Source: Umezawaea sp049997955
GTDB taxonomy: Bacteria; Actinomycetota; Actinomycetes; Mycobacteriales; Pseudonocardiaceae
Assembly: GCA_049997955.1 (NCBI GenBank)
Contig: JAEBDY010000029.1
Coordinates: 1 to 54,809 of the forward strand
Reading direction: 5' to 3'
Length of the DNA: 54,809 nt
Of this stretch, positions 16,892 to 25,576 are shown piece by piece (the stretch's first letter is position 1; every line of letters begins with the position of its first letter). A program made the position numbers and the translations under genes. The notes beneath the pieces were generated by a model. It was not told the DNA's origin, ran no database searches, and saw only the letters and a list, made by a program, of their open reading frames with translations.

Positions 16892-17434
16892 CTAGTCGAC
16901 GAACTCGTGCGACCAGTTGCTGTACCGGCCGAGCTTCGCGGTGCTGAACGCCGCCTCGACCTCGGACTTCTCCCGCGCGTTCGGGTAGGGGTTCTTGCAG
17001 GTCGTGCCGGCGCTGCTACCGGACATCAGGCTGGTGCACGGGCCCGGCTTGCGGTCGGGCTGGCCGAGGATGTGGCCGAACTCGTGTGCGGCGATGCGCA
17101 CGGGGTCGTGACCCTCGGCGGTGGCCAGGCGGCCCATCCACACGCGGCCGTTGCCCAGGCTGGTCGTCTGCGCGCGGGGCCAGCCGTTGTCCGCGACGAC
17201 GCGGATGTTCGCGGTGGTCGACGTGGTCGCCACGAGCCGGACGTTGACCACGCTGGAGTTCCACACCTGGGCGCCCTTGTCGACCGCGGCCTTGAACTCC
17301 GCGGCGCCGCTGGCGTTGTAGGTCAGGGTTCGAGCAGCGGCTACCTCGACGACCGGCGATGCGGAGGCGGTCGGCGCGTGCAGGCTGATGAGCCCGACGG
17401 CGACCACCAGGGCACCGGTTATTTTGCGTAGCAA
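16892..17434 (-). CDS. Secreted snapalysin-type zinc metallopeptidase (M7)
   Basis: The 180-residue precursor has a Sec signal peptide (KITGALVVAVGLISLHAPTA, cleavage near ASA) and a small catalytic domain. The motif HEFGHILGQPD fits HExxHxxGxxD, where Asp is the third zinc ligand, the hallmark of snapalysin (Streptomyces small neutral protease). Cysteines in GPCTSLMSG and TTCKNPYP probably form a disulfide. I place the start at TTG 17434 because GAGGAG lies 7 nt upstream; upstream in-frame ATG codons would put this ribosome site inside the gene. Such enzymes degrade milk-type proteins outside the cell. It is monocistronic with its own hairpin. Confidence 0.88.
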   Translation of the reverse strand: MLRKITGALVVAVGLISLHAPTASASPVVEVAAARTLTYNASGAAEFKAAVDKGAQVWNSSVVNVRLVATTSTTANIRVVADNGWPRAQTTSLGNGRVWMGRLATAEGHDPVRIAAHEFGHILGQPDRKPGPCTSLMSGSSAGTTCKNPYPNAREKSEVEAAFSTAKLGRYSNWSHEFVD

Positions 17435-17522
17435 GGCAATTCTCCTCGTTGCAGGGAAAATCATGCAGGGAATTCGACCGTAACGACGAGGTGGAGCGGA
17501 CCGCAAGAACAGTTAATGTGAT

Positions 17523-18683
17523 TCAGCGGCGGAACGGACCGCTGACCTCGTAGGTGATCCCGCCGCTGCTGCTACCGCTCGTCCCGCGCTGGGAGGAGAA
17601 GTAGAGCCGATCCCCCGAAGGGCTGAACGCGGGCCCGGTGATCTCCGACGAGGTCTGGTTCGGCACCCGCAGGAAGGGCGCCACCACCCCGTTCGGCGTG
17701 ATGAGGCAGATCTCCATGCTCCCCCCGTCCTCGGCGACGAAGAGGTCGCCCGAGGCCGAGCGGGTCACGTTGTCGACGCCGGTCAGCGGTGCCGGTCCGG
17801 GGCTGACGAGCGAGTCGTCGTAGGTGAGGCCGATCGTGCTCGTGTTCGCGTCGTAGGCCCACACCCGGTTGTCGCCCTTGGTGGTGAACCAGCACGTGCC
17901 CCCGGCGTAGTAGCACCCCTCGCCGCCGTTGAACCGCTTGGCGCCGGACACCTGCGACCGGGTCGCGGTGGGGGTGCCGTCGGGATCGGGCACGACCTTC
18001 CACGTCACCGGCCCGGAGGTCTGCGAGGTCGCGCCGACCATCACCTCCAGCGTCCCGGTGGAAAGATCACCCCAGGTCGTGGGCTTGAACCGGTAGAAGC
18101 ACCCGTCGGTCACGTCCTCGGTCAGGTAGACGTAGCCGTGGTCGGCGTCTGCCGCGCAGGCCTCGTGCTTGAACCGCCCCATCGCGGGCCGCACGACGGC
18201 GGCCCGCACGCCCCACGGGTCGGTCTCGAACACCCGCCCGCGGTCCACCTCCTCGCAGGAGAGCCAGGTGCGCCACGGTGTCGCGCCGCCCGCGCAGTTG
18301 ACGTTGGTGCCCGACAGCGTCCGGTACGCGTCGGTGATCGAGCCCGTAGAGGAGAAGCGGATCGCCCCGACGCCACCCGTCGCGGACACCTCGCTGTTGG
18401 AGACGTAGATCCACCCGGAGCCGTCGGCGAAGCACGCGCCGCCGTCCGGGGCGGGGTGCCAGGTGTAGGACGTGCTCGCGACCTTCTGACCGGTGCGGGC
18501 GACGACCCTGCTGGTGAACCCGGCGGGGAGGGCGAGCCCGGTGGCGTTGACCGCCTGGAGGGGCCCGTAGGGGCTCGGCCCCGGCTGGGCGCCCGCGGCG
18601 AAGGCTTCCGCCCACGAGGCGCCGCCGAAGGCCGCGGCCGCCGTTCCGACGACCGCGACCCTCAGGAAATTCCGACGTTCCAC
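17523..18683 (-). CDS. Tat-exported PhoX-like protein (DUF839)
   Basis: The 386-residue protein begins ERRNFLRVAVVGTAAAAFGG, a twin-arginine-type signal (RRNFLR) with a hydrophobic stretch and AxA-like cleavage near residue 30. The mature part has segments of the PhoX/DUF839 beta-propeller family: GSGWIYVSNSE, TWLSCEE, FKHEACAADADHGYVYLTED, GVDNVTRSASGDLFVAEDGG. PhoX enzymes are calcium/iron-dependent phosphatases; many DUF839 members, especially shorter ones like this, have no proven activity. The GTG start at 18683 follows GGAGAA. It lies 98 bp downstream of the cvnD stop on the same strand. Phosphatase function is likely but unconfirmed. Confidence 0.82.
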   Translation of the reverse strand: MERRNFLRVAVVGTAAAAFGGASWAEAFAAGAQPGPSPYGPLQAVNATGLALPAGFTSRVVARTGQKVASTSYTWHPAPDGGACFADGSGWIYVSNSEVSATGGVGAIRFSSTGSITDAYRTLSGTNVNCAGGATPWRTWLSCEEVDRGRVFETDPWGVRAAVVRPAMGRFKHEACAADADHGYVYLTEDVTDGCFYRFKPTTWGDLSTGTLEVMVGATSQTSGPVTWKVVPDPDGTPTATRSQVSGAKRFNGGEGCYYAGGTCWFTTKGDNRVWAYDANTSTIGLTYDDSLVSPGPAPLTGVDNVTRSASGDLFVAEDGGSMEICLITPNGVVAPFLRVPNQTSSEITGPAFSPSGDRLYFSSQRGTSGSSSGGITYEVSGPFRR

Positions 18684-18780
18684 CGTTGTTCTCCGTCCAT
18701 CCGATCACGCGAACCTTGCGGTCCAACGTTCTCGGAACGGCGGAGGAAAATGGTGTACACAACCTGAAGAAGTAACCAAT

Positions 18781-19371
18781 TCACGCGAACGTGGGTTGGC
18801 GCAAAGCGTGCTCCACCAAGGTGATGAGCGTCTGCTTGGTCGATTGGCGGTTGCGCGCGTCGCAGGGAACGATCGGCACCGACGGGTCGATGGTGAGCGC
18901 CTCGCGGATGTCCTCCACCCGGTGGTGCATGAGTCCGTCGAAGCAGTTCACCCCGACCACGTACGGCAGTTCGCGGTCCTCGAAGAAGTCGATCGAGGCG
19001 AACGCGTCGTCGAGCCTGCGGGTGTCGACCAGCACGACGGCGCCGATCGCACCGCGCACCAGGTCGTCCCACATGAACCAGAACCGGTGCTGACCCGGCG
19101 TACCGAACAGGTACAGGATCAGGTCGCTGTCCAGCGACACGCGCCCGAAGTCCATCGCCACGGTGGTGGTGACCTTGTTCGGCGTCGCCGACAGGTCGTC
19201 GATGCCGACGCTGGCCTCGGTCATCACCGCTTCCGTGGTCAGCGGCACGATCTCCGACACCGACCCGACGAAGGTCGTCTTGCCCACGCCGAATCCACCG
19301 GCCACGACGATCTTCGTCGACATGGTGGGCTTGGCGGGAGACCCCGGTCGTCCGAGAGCACCAGAGCTCAT
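18781..19371 (-). CDS. cvnD: Conservon GTPase CvnD
   Basis: The 196-residue protein is a small Ras-like nucleotide-binding protein of the conservon CvnD family. It has a P-loop GGFGVGKTTFVGS (residues about 25-37), switch region VTTTVAMDFGRV, a DxxG-equivalent LFGTPGQHRF and NCFD in place of NKxD, as usual for CvnD. It is the last gene of the cvn operon and should act with the kinase-like CvnA and Roadblock CvnB at the membrane, in development or secondary metabolism as known in Streptomyces. An internal ATG at 19323 is an alternative start. The usual cvnC is missing between this gene and cvnB (28-bp gap). Confidence 0.9.
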   Translation of the reverse strand: MSSGALGRPGSPAKPTMSTKIVVAGGFGVGKTTFVGSVSEIVPLTTEAVMTEASVGIDDLSATPNKVTTTVAMDFGRVSLDSDLILYLFGTPGQHRFWFMWDDLVRGAIGAVVLVDTRRLDDAFASIDFFEDRELPYVVGVNCFDGLMHHRVEDIREALTIDPSVPIVPCDARNRQSTKQTLITLVEHALRQPTFA

Positions 19372-19399
19372 CGCTGGTCTGCTTTCCTTGAGTAGTTGA

Positions 19400-19822
19400 T
19401 CAGCCGCGCATCGACACGTGCAGTTGCGAACGGATCTCCGGCGTGAGCTGGATGCCGACCCGCTCCACGAGCCTGGTCATCGCGTAGCCGATGAGCCCGA
19501 TGTCGCAGTTGGGAGCGGCCAGCACGGCGAGGCAGGAGCCGTCGCTGATCGACATGAGGAACAGGTAGCCCCGCTCCATCTCGACCACGGTCTGCTTCAC
19601 CTCGCCCGCCTCGAAGCAGCGCGCCGCACCGAGGTTGAGGCTCACGAGTCCCGACGCGACCGCGGCGAGCTGCTCGGCGCGGTCCATGGGGAGCCGGTCG
19701 GAACCGGCCAGGAGCAGCCCGTCCGCCGACACCACGATGGCGTGCGCGACCCCTGCCACCCGGCTGACGAAGTCCTCGACCAGCCAGCTGAAGTTGTCCA
19801 GTTCTTCGGACGTGGTGGTCAC
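19400..19822 (-). CDS. cvnB: Conservon Roadblock/LC7 protein CvnB
   Basis: The 140-residue protein is a single Roadblock/LC7 domain: FVSRVAGVAHAIVVSADGLL, RAEQLAAVASGLVSLN, VEMERGYLFLMSISDGSCLA. In conservons this subunit links the sensor CvnA with the GTPase CvnD and may act as its GTPase regulator. The GTG start at 19822 overlaps the cvnA stop in a GTGA junction, with AGGAG upstream, indicating translational coupling. A longer frame upstream exists only because the region codes for the cvnA tail. Confidence 0.92.
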   Translation of the reverse strand: MTTTSEELDNFSWLVEDFVSRVAGVAHAIVVSADGLLLAGSDRLPMDRAEQLAAVASGLVSLNLGAARCFEAGEVKQTVVEMERGYLFLMSISDGSCLAVLAAPNCDIGLIGYAMTRLVERVGIQLTPEIRSQLHVSMRG

Positions 19823-22800
19823 TGCTGCTCCTTCTCTGCGCTCATGTCCCCTGAGGTGCTGCCAAACAAGGGGCTGTCCCATGACTCGATGTCGTCGAGG
19901 GATTCACGTCCCATCTGCACGCCCCGCTGGTAGGTCGCGAACTGCTGGCGCAACCGTTCGGCGGATCGCCGTCGCGGCGGCGCGACCGCCGTCGCGACCG
20001 AGGCGGACTGGCCGCCACCCTGGCTGCTCTGGGCCGACTTGGCGGACGAGGTCTGCTTCGCGGGCGAGCCGGGGATGAGACGCGCGTTGGGAACCCGCTT
20101 GGGCAGCCCGGCGGTCGTCTTGTCGTCCACACTGGACTTCAGGACCTTGTTGGCCGCCTGCCAACCCTCGTCCGAGACGCCCCAGTCGGCCTTCGGTGCT
20201 TTCTTGCGGGCAGGCGCGGGCGGCGTGGCCTCGGCGACCTCGCGCTTGGGCAACTGCGGCGAGGACGTCCGCTGTGCGGGCGTCTCGGCCTCGGGGACCG
20301 CGAACATCTCGGTCGCCTCGGCGCTGTGGCCGTTGCCGTTCCCGCTGCCGTTCCCGTTTCCGGGAGCCGCGGCCGCTTCGCCGCCCTGGAACCAGCGCGA
20401 CAGCACGTCCTCGTAGATCGGCAGCCGCTCGGTGACCGGCTCGACCTTCGGCTTCGCCGGAGGCTTGCGGGGCAGCACGGTCCGCTCCGCGGCGGGCGGG
20501 TACGAGTAGTCGATCACGTCGACGCCGTCCGGCTGGACCGGCTTCATGCCCTGGATCGTGGCGGTGAACAGCCCGTCGGTCGACGTGCGCTCGACCAGGT
20601 GCTCCGCGTGCGGGTCCTCGTCCGGCGACGACATCACCTGGGGGAACTGCCCGGAGTCGGCCTGACCGGGAGTCCACTTGGGAACGCCCGCGATGACGCC
20701 GACACCGGTCTGCTCGACCTGACCGGACAGGTGGTCCTCGAAGCTGGACGCGATCGACCGCGACTGCGGTGCGGGCGGCAGCGAGGAGACACCCTTGTGC
20801 AGCAAGGACATCGGCAGGATCACCTGTGCGGTGACACCGCCCTCGATGTCGTCGTTGTTGCTCAGCGTCACGCGGATCTCGTGGCGCTTCGCGAGCTGGC
20901 CGACCACGTAGAGACCCATCTCGCGGGCGACGGAGACGTCGACCTCGGGCGGCTCGTTCAGCTTGTGGTTGGCCTCCACGATGTCGTTCTCCTGCATGCC
21001 GACACCGCGGTCGTGGATGCGGATCGCGATCTCGCCGCGCCGGGTCTCCGTCGCCCGCACCGTGACCTTGGTGGTGGGCTTGGAGAACGCGGTCGCGTTG
21101 TCCAGCAGCTCGGCGATGAGGTGCGCGAGGTCGTTGACGACCCGGCCCTGCACCTTGATCTCCGGTCCCGGCGCGATCTGGATCCGGGCGTACTTCTCCA
21201 CTTCGGACACCGCGGCGCCGAGCACCTCGGACACCGGTACGGGTCGGGTGACGCGCCGGTTGACCGTCGTTCCGGAGAGCACCAGGAGGTTCTCGCTGTT
21301 GCGGCGCATCTGCGTCGCGAGGTGGTCCAGCTCGAACAGGCTGGCGAGCTGGTCCGGGTCCTGCTCGTCCTGCTCCAGCCTGTCGATCACGCCGATCTGG
21401 CGCTCGACGAGGGCCTGGCTGCGACGCGACAGGTTGATGAACATGTCGTTGACGTTCGCGCGGAGCGCCACCTGCTCGACGGCGAGGCGGACCGCTTCGC
21501 GCTGCACCGCGTCGAACGCGCGGGCCACCTGGCCGACCTCCTCCGTGGTGTTGATCGGCACCCGGAAGAGGGCTTCCTCCGCGGCCAGTTCGGGGTCGCG
21601 GTGCTGCCGGATTCGCTGGATGGCCTCCGGCAGGCGGTTGCGCGCCACGTCGAGAGCGGTGCGGCGCAGGACCCTCAGCGGGATGACCATGGAGCGGGCG
21701 ACGATCGCCATGAGGCCGAAGGCGAAGATCAGCGAGATGAGCACCAGGGCGGCGTCGCGCCAAGCGCCCGCGCGGCCCTCTTCGATCAGGGCGTCGGTGG
21801 TGGTGACGATCTGGTCCTGGATGTCGCGCGAGACCGTGGTGATGAGGCTCGCGGTGTCCTCACCGACCTGGAGCACCTCCGCGTCGTCGATGGTGACGCG
21901 CTGGTCGTCCTCGTCGTCCTGGCCGATCTCCTGCTGCACGAGGGCCAGCTGGACCAGCCGGTTGCGGCCGTCGACGGCGCCACCGGACACGATGTCCTGG
22001 AAGCGCTGCTTGTTGACCTGCGACGCGGAACCGGCGAAGTCGACGAGCGCGGCGTCCAACCTGGACTGGGCGGCCCGCAGGGCGTTGACCTGCCCCGGGG
22101 CGAACTCCCCGCGCTTGGCCGTGGCGACCAGGATCGCGTTCTGCTGGGTCATCTGCTCCCGCGCGCTGTAGAGCGCGAGGTTGGCGGACGACAGCGGCGT
22201 CAGCCGCGAGTTGCTCACGCCGCCCGCCGCGACCCGGTGGACCTGGTTCACCGCGGAGAGGATCTGGCTGTACCCGCTGAGGACGGAGGCGTCCGGGTAG
22301 CGCGTGGTGAGCATCGTGTTGCGCAAGGAGCTCAGGTTGTCCAGCGACTGCAACGACTTCGTGAACGCGTCGGACACCACGGGGTCGATGCCCTCGGTGT
22401 TGATCGCCACCTCGCGGTACTTGCCGACCTCCACGTCGACCTTGGCAGCGCGGGTGACCTGCTCCGCGTTGCTCTCCTTCCGGTCGCCCGCGACGAAGTG
22501 GACCGCCGCGTCGCGTTCCAGCTGGAGCGCTTCGGAGACCGAAGCCGCCTGGGCGCTCAGCGCGAGTTCGCGCTGCACCTTGCCGAACTGGGCGACGTCG
22601 TCGAGCTGGCTGTCCAGCCGCAGTCCCGCGAGCGCGAGCGTGCTCAGCGCGGGGACCAGCAGCACCACGGCCAGTTTGCTGCGCAGGCGCCAGTTGGTCA
22701 GGCGCCAGCGTCGAATGCCACCTGGCTGAGCCAGGGCATCCGTGTCTGCGCGAACATCCCGACCGCCGGCAGCGGGACGGGATGACGCGGATTTCGCGGT

Positions 22801-22905
22801 CGGAACCAAGAACGCGGGTCTACCGCCCTCGGAATCCGACTCTTGTCGGGCTCGCTCCGGATCGGATCCGGACGCGGGGTCACCGTGACCGCGCACCGTC
22901 AGCAC
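19819..22905 (-). CDS. cvnA: Conservon sensor histidine-kinase-like protein CvnA
   Basis: This 1028-residue membrane protein has a basic N-terminus, a first membrane helix (about 78-95), a large extracellular nitrate/nitrite-sensing-type (NIT) domain and a second helix (about 380-400). A HAMP region (VPINTTEEVGQVARAFDAV) and a HATPase_c domain (AELLDNATAFSKPTT, IHDRGVGM) follow. As in other CvnA proteins the canonical H-box is not obvious. The last 250 residues are Pro/Ser/Ala-rich and probably disordered. It starts the cvnA-cvnB-cvnD operon. GTG 22905 is used here; GTG 22896 has better spacing to GGGGAG and is an alternative. Confidence 0.9.
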   Translation of the reverse strand: MLTVRGHGDPASGSDPERARQESDSEGGRPAFLVPTAKSASSRPAAGGRDVRADTDALAQPGGIRRWRLTNWRLRSKLAVVLLVPALSTLALAGLRLDSQLDDVAQFGKVQRELALSAQAASVSEALQLERDAAVHFVAGDRKESNAEQVTRAAKVDVEVGKYREVAINTEGIDPVVSDAFTKSLQSLDNLSSLRNTMLTTRYPDASVLSGYSQILSAVNQVHRVAAGGVSNSRLTPLSSANLALYSAREQMTQQNAILVATAKRGEFAPGQVNALRAAQSRLDAALVDFAGSASQVNKQRFQDIVSGGAVDGRNRLVQLALVQQEIGQDDEDDQRVTIDDAEVLQVGEDTASLITTVSRDIQDQIVTTTDALIEEGRAGAWRDAALVLISLIFAFGLMAIVARSMVIPLRVLRRTALDVARNRLPEAIQRIRQHRDPELAAEEALFRVPINTTEEVGQVARAFDAVQREAVRLAVEQVALRANVNDMFINLSRRSQALVERQIGVIDRLEQDEQDPDQLASLFELDHLATQMRRNSENLLVLSGTTVNRRVTRPVPVSEVLGAAVSEVEKYARIQIAPGPEIKVQGRVVNDLAHLIAELLDNATAFSKPTTKVTVRATETRRGEIAIRIHDRGVGMQENDIVEANHKLNEPPEVDVSVAREMGLYVVGQLAKRHEIRVTLSNNDDIEGGVTAQVILPMSLLHKGVSSLPPAPQSRSIASSFEDHLSGQVEQTGVGVIAGVPKWTPGQADSGQFPQVMSSPDEDPHAEHLVERTSTDGLFTATIQGMKPVQPDGVDVIDYSYPPAAERTVLPRKPPAKPKVEPVTERLPIYEDVLSRWFQGGEAAAAPGNGNGSGNGNGHSAEATEMFAVPEAETPAQRTSSPQLPKREVAEATPPAPARKKAPKADWGVSDEGWQAANKVLKSSVDDKTTAGLPKRVPNARLIPGSPAKQTSSAKSAQSSQGGGQSASVATAVAPPRRRSAERLRQQFATYQRGVQMGRESLDDIESWDSPLFGSTSGDMSAEKEQQ

Positions 22906-23115
22906 ACTCCCCAGCTTCCAAGCCGATGAAAGGAAACTTCTCTACAAACCTGGTGGATCTTCGAGTAAAAGCGGCCGAAGCGATACCGCCATTTGGCGGA
23001 CTTGGCCGGTAGTTCACAAATCAACCAGTATGACTGATCACCGTGAAAAGCCCACTAAACACTCGCTAACAGGGGTGGTTCACGACATATTCACCGATGA
23101 GACGAGGGTGAAACA

Positions 23116-23146
23116 ACTGCGGGGAGCCGAACACTCTCCCCGCAGT
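23116..23146 (-). terminator. Hairpin terminator of the substrate-binding protein gene
   Basis: ACTGCGGGGAG (23116-23126) pairs with CTCCCCGCAGT (23136-23146), an 11-bp stem with 9-nt loop. It begins 11 bp after the stop of the minus-strand gene at 23158 and is followed on that strand by TGTTTC. Confidence 0.75.
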
Positions 23147-23157
23147 CGCCTGATTCG

Positions 23158-24183
23158 TCAGCTACCGGCGCCCGCGACGAGCATCGGCTTGACGTCCAGC
23201 TCCTTCTCCAGCAGGCCGTACGTCTTCATCAGCGTCGCGACCCTTTGCAGGCGCGTCGCGTCCAAAGTGGTGGGGAACTCACCGAAGTGGACGAGGCTGG
23301 CGGTTTCCTTGTCCACCTTCGCGTACTCCTGGAGCAGCGGTTCGACCGTGGGGCGGTCGGCCGCGTCCTTCTGGCCCTTGGCCATGGCGCGCTGGAACGC
23401 GGCCACGGTGTTCGGGTTCTCCTTGGCGAACTTGCCGCTGGTCGCGTAGCCGGCGATCGGGATGTTGTCCGTCGGGCCGCTCGCGGCGTCCAGCGCGGTC
23501 ACGGAGCCGATGTCGCGCTGCGCGCGCGTGATGAAGGGCTCGACCATGAACGCGGCGTCGACGGTCTTGTTCGCGATCGCGGCCTGCATGTCCGGGAACG
23601 CGAATTCCTTGAACGTCACGCTGTCCGGCTTGACGTCGTTGGCCTCCAGGGTGGCCTTCGCGGTCAGCTCGGCGATGTTCTTGAAGGTGTTGATCGCGAT
23701 CGTCTTGCCCGCGAGGTCCTTGGGGGACTTGATGGGCGAGTCGGCGGTCGTGACGATCAGGAACATGTCGGGCTTGGCCTGGTAGCCGTCCGACACCAGC
23801 TTCAGACCGTCGACGGCCTTCGCGGCTTCCTTCGACTCGGCGGCGAAGAACGACACCCAGTTGCCGAAGCTCATGTCGAGGTCGCCACTGATCAGGCCGG
23901 GGATGGCCGCGGCGCCACCCTGGATGACCTTGAGGTCGACGTCGAGCCCCTCCTCCTTGAAGTAGCCCTTCTTGATCGCCACGTGGACCGAGGCCACGTC
24001 GAGGATCGGGAGGACACCGAGGGTGATCTTGCTCTTCTCGAGCTTGCCGGTCGCGGGCTTCTCGGCGGCGGGGGTTTCCGACGAGCCTCCCAGAGCGCTG
24101 CACCCTGCGACGGAGGCGAGCAGTGCGAGGACGGACAAACCGCCGACGATCATGCGGGCGTGGCGGCCGACTCTTCGAGTCAT
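23158..24183 (-). CDS. ABC transporter substrate-binding lipoprotein, SsuA/TauA type
   Basis: The 341-residue protein is a lipoprotein: MIVGGLSVLALLASVAGCSA gives a lipobox (VAGC). The mature part has the NMT1/SsuA fold: KITLGVLPILDVASVHVAIK, GYFKEEGLDVDLKVIQGGAA, IPGLISGDLDMSFGNWVSFF and DAAFMVEPFITRAQ. It should deliver a small anion such as a sulfonate, nitrate or aromatic acid to the two permeases and ATPase at 26.6-29.1 kb. ATG 24183 follows AGGAG. The gene is divergent from pobA and separate from its transport partners, so the substrate may be the pobA substrate or precursor. This is inference. Confidence 0.88.
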   Translation of the reverse strand: MTRRVGRHARMIVGGLSVLALLASVAGCSALGGSSETPAAEKPATGKLEKSKITLGVLPILDVASVHVAIKKGYFKEEGLDVDLKVIQGGAAAIPGLISGDLDMSFGNWVSFFAAESKEAAKAVDGLKLVSDGYQAKPDMFLIVTTADSPIKSPKDLAGKTIAINTFKNIAELTAKATLEANDVKPDSVTFKEFAFPDMQAAIANKTVDAAFMVEPFITRAQRDIGSVTALDAASGPTDNIPIAGYATSGKFAKENPNTVAAFQRAMAKGQKDAADRPTVEPLLQEYAKVDKETASLVHFGEFPTTLDATRLQRVATLMKTYGLLEKELDVKPMLVAGAGS

Positions 24184-24304
24184 CTGAAGCACTCTCCTGG
24201 TTGGAGCGGGGCGTTCGTTGCGGGGGATTCTCGATCGACCAGAACGCGGCAAAACCACTCATAGTGACACTCGCGGTCCACTATGACCCCGGTCGACCGA
24301 CACT

Positions 24305-24328
24305 CGAAGGTGGTATCCACTACCTTCG
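24305..24328. promoter_or_regulatory. Inverted repeat, candidate operator for pobA
   Basis: CGAAGGTGGT, spacer ATCC, ACTACCTTCG: 9 of 10 positions are symmetric. It lies in the divergent intergenic region between the binding-protein gene and pobA, about 40 bp before the preferred pobA start, where a regulator of both could bind. No regulator gene is adjacent. Confidence 0.45.
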
Positions 24329-24370
24329 GTGAGCATCTTTGCACAGGCCGTCCAGAGGCAGGGGTACACG

Positions 24371-25576
24371 GTGAGACCAGCTCATCTCGAATGGACCATT
24401 CAGAGCACAACCCGTCCGGTGGCCATTGTCGGCGCCGGACCAGCGGGTTTGATGGTCGCGAACCTGCTCCAGCGAGCCGACGTCCCCTGCGTCGTCCTCG
24501 AACGGGGCACCCGCGAGTACATCGAAACGAGACCTCGCGCGGGAATGCTCGAAGACCGGTCGGCCCGCATGCTGGAGCGGCACGGCCTCGCCGAGCGAAT
24601 GCTCACGGAAAGTGACACTCACACTGCGTGCGAATTCCGCATCGACGGGAAAGCGCACGAACTGAACTACTCGGAACTGTCCGACGGCAAGACCCACTTC
24701 GTCTACCCGCAGCAGGAGGTCGTGACCGACCTGCTGGAGCAGTACCTCGCGGGCGGTGGCGACATCCGTTTCGAGGTCACCGACGTCGAACTGCACGACC
24801 AGCTGGAAGAGGAGCCGTGGGTCGACTGGACGTCGCCCGACGGCACGCGGGAACGACTCGACTGCTCGTTCATCGCGGGGTGCGACGGCTTCCACGGCGT
24901 GAGCAGGAAGAGCATTCCGGCGGGAGCGGTGAAGGAATTCACCCACCAGCACGGCATCGGGTGGCTCAGCATTCTCGCCGAGGCGCCGCCCTCCACCGAG
25001 AAGGTCATCTACGCGCTGCACGCGGACGGATTCGCGGGCCACATGCTCCGCAGTCCCACGGTCAGCCGCTTCTACCTCCAGGTCCCGGTCGGCGAGAACG
25101 TCGACAACTGGCCGGACGAGAAGGTCTGGGCCGAATTGCACAAGAGGCTGGCGCTGCGCGACAGCGACTGGACGCTCACCGAAGGAAAGATCATCGAGAA
25201 GCGCGTGCTCGACATGCGCTCGCACGTGGTCGAACCAATGAGGTACGGGCGCCTCTACCTGTTGGGAGATGCCGCGCACATCATCACGCCGATGGGCGGG
25301 AAGGGAATGAACCTCGCGCTCAACGACGCCGAGGTCTTCGCCGAGGCGATCGCCTCCTACTACCACCACAAGTCCACGGCCGGTCTGGACGACTACTCGG
25401 CCGTCTGCCTGCGGCGCGTGTGGCGTGCCCAGGAGTTCTCGCAGTGGATGGTGGACCTGGTGCACCGGAACGAGCAACCGTTCCTGAGCCGATTGGGCCA
25501 TGCCCGGTTGCAGCACTTGATCCAGTCACGCGAGGCGGCTGCCTCGTTCGCCCACATGTACGTCGGCGCGAACTGA
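24371..25576 (+). CDS. pobA: 4-hydroxybenzoate 3-monooxygenase (PobA)
   Basis: The protein of about 401 residues is a group A FAD monooxygenase. The dinucleotide fold VAIVGAGPAGLMVANLL lies near the N-terminus, the FAD/NADPH motif FIAGCDGFHGVSRKSI in the middle, and the second FAD motif YLLGDAAHIITPMGGKGMNL toward the end. Length and ETRPRAGMLEDRSARMLERHG match PobA rather than salicylate or phenol hydroxylases. The expected reaction is 4-hydroxybenzoate + NAD(P)H + O2 to protocatechuate. GTG 24371 is preferred because it leaves a family-like N-terminus; GTG 24329 is possible. It sits amid SsuABC-type transport genes, so uptake and hydroxylation of an aromatic acid may be linked. No protocatechuate ring-cleavage genes are in the window. 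Confidence 0.88.
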   Translation: MRPAHLEWTIQSTTRPVAIVGAGPAGLMVANLLQRADVPCVVLERGTREYIETRPRAGMLEDRSARMLERHGLAERMLTESDTHTACEFRIDGKAHELNYSELSDGKTHFVYPQQEVVTDLLEQYLAGGGDIRFEVTDVELHDQLEEEPWVDWTSPDGTRERLDCSFIAGCDGFHGVSRKSIPAGAVKEFTHQHGIGWLSILAEAPPSTEKVIYALHADGFAGHMLRSPTVSRFYLQVPVGENVDNWPDEKVWAELHKRLALRDSDWTLTEGKIIEKRVLDMRSHVVEPMRYGRLYLLGDAAHIITPMGGKGMNLALNDAEVFAEAIASYYHHKSTAGLDDYSAVCLRRVWRAQEFSQWMVDLVHRNEQPFLSRLGHARLQHLIQSREAAASFAHMYVGAN

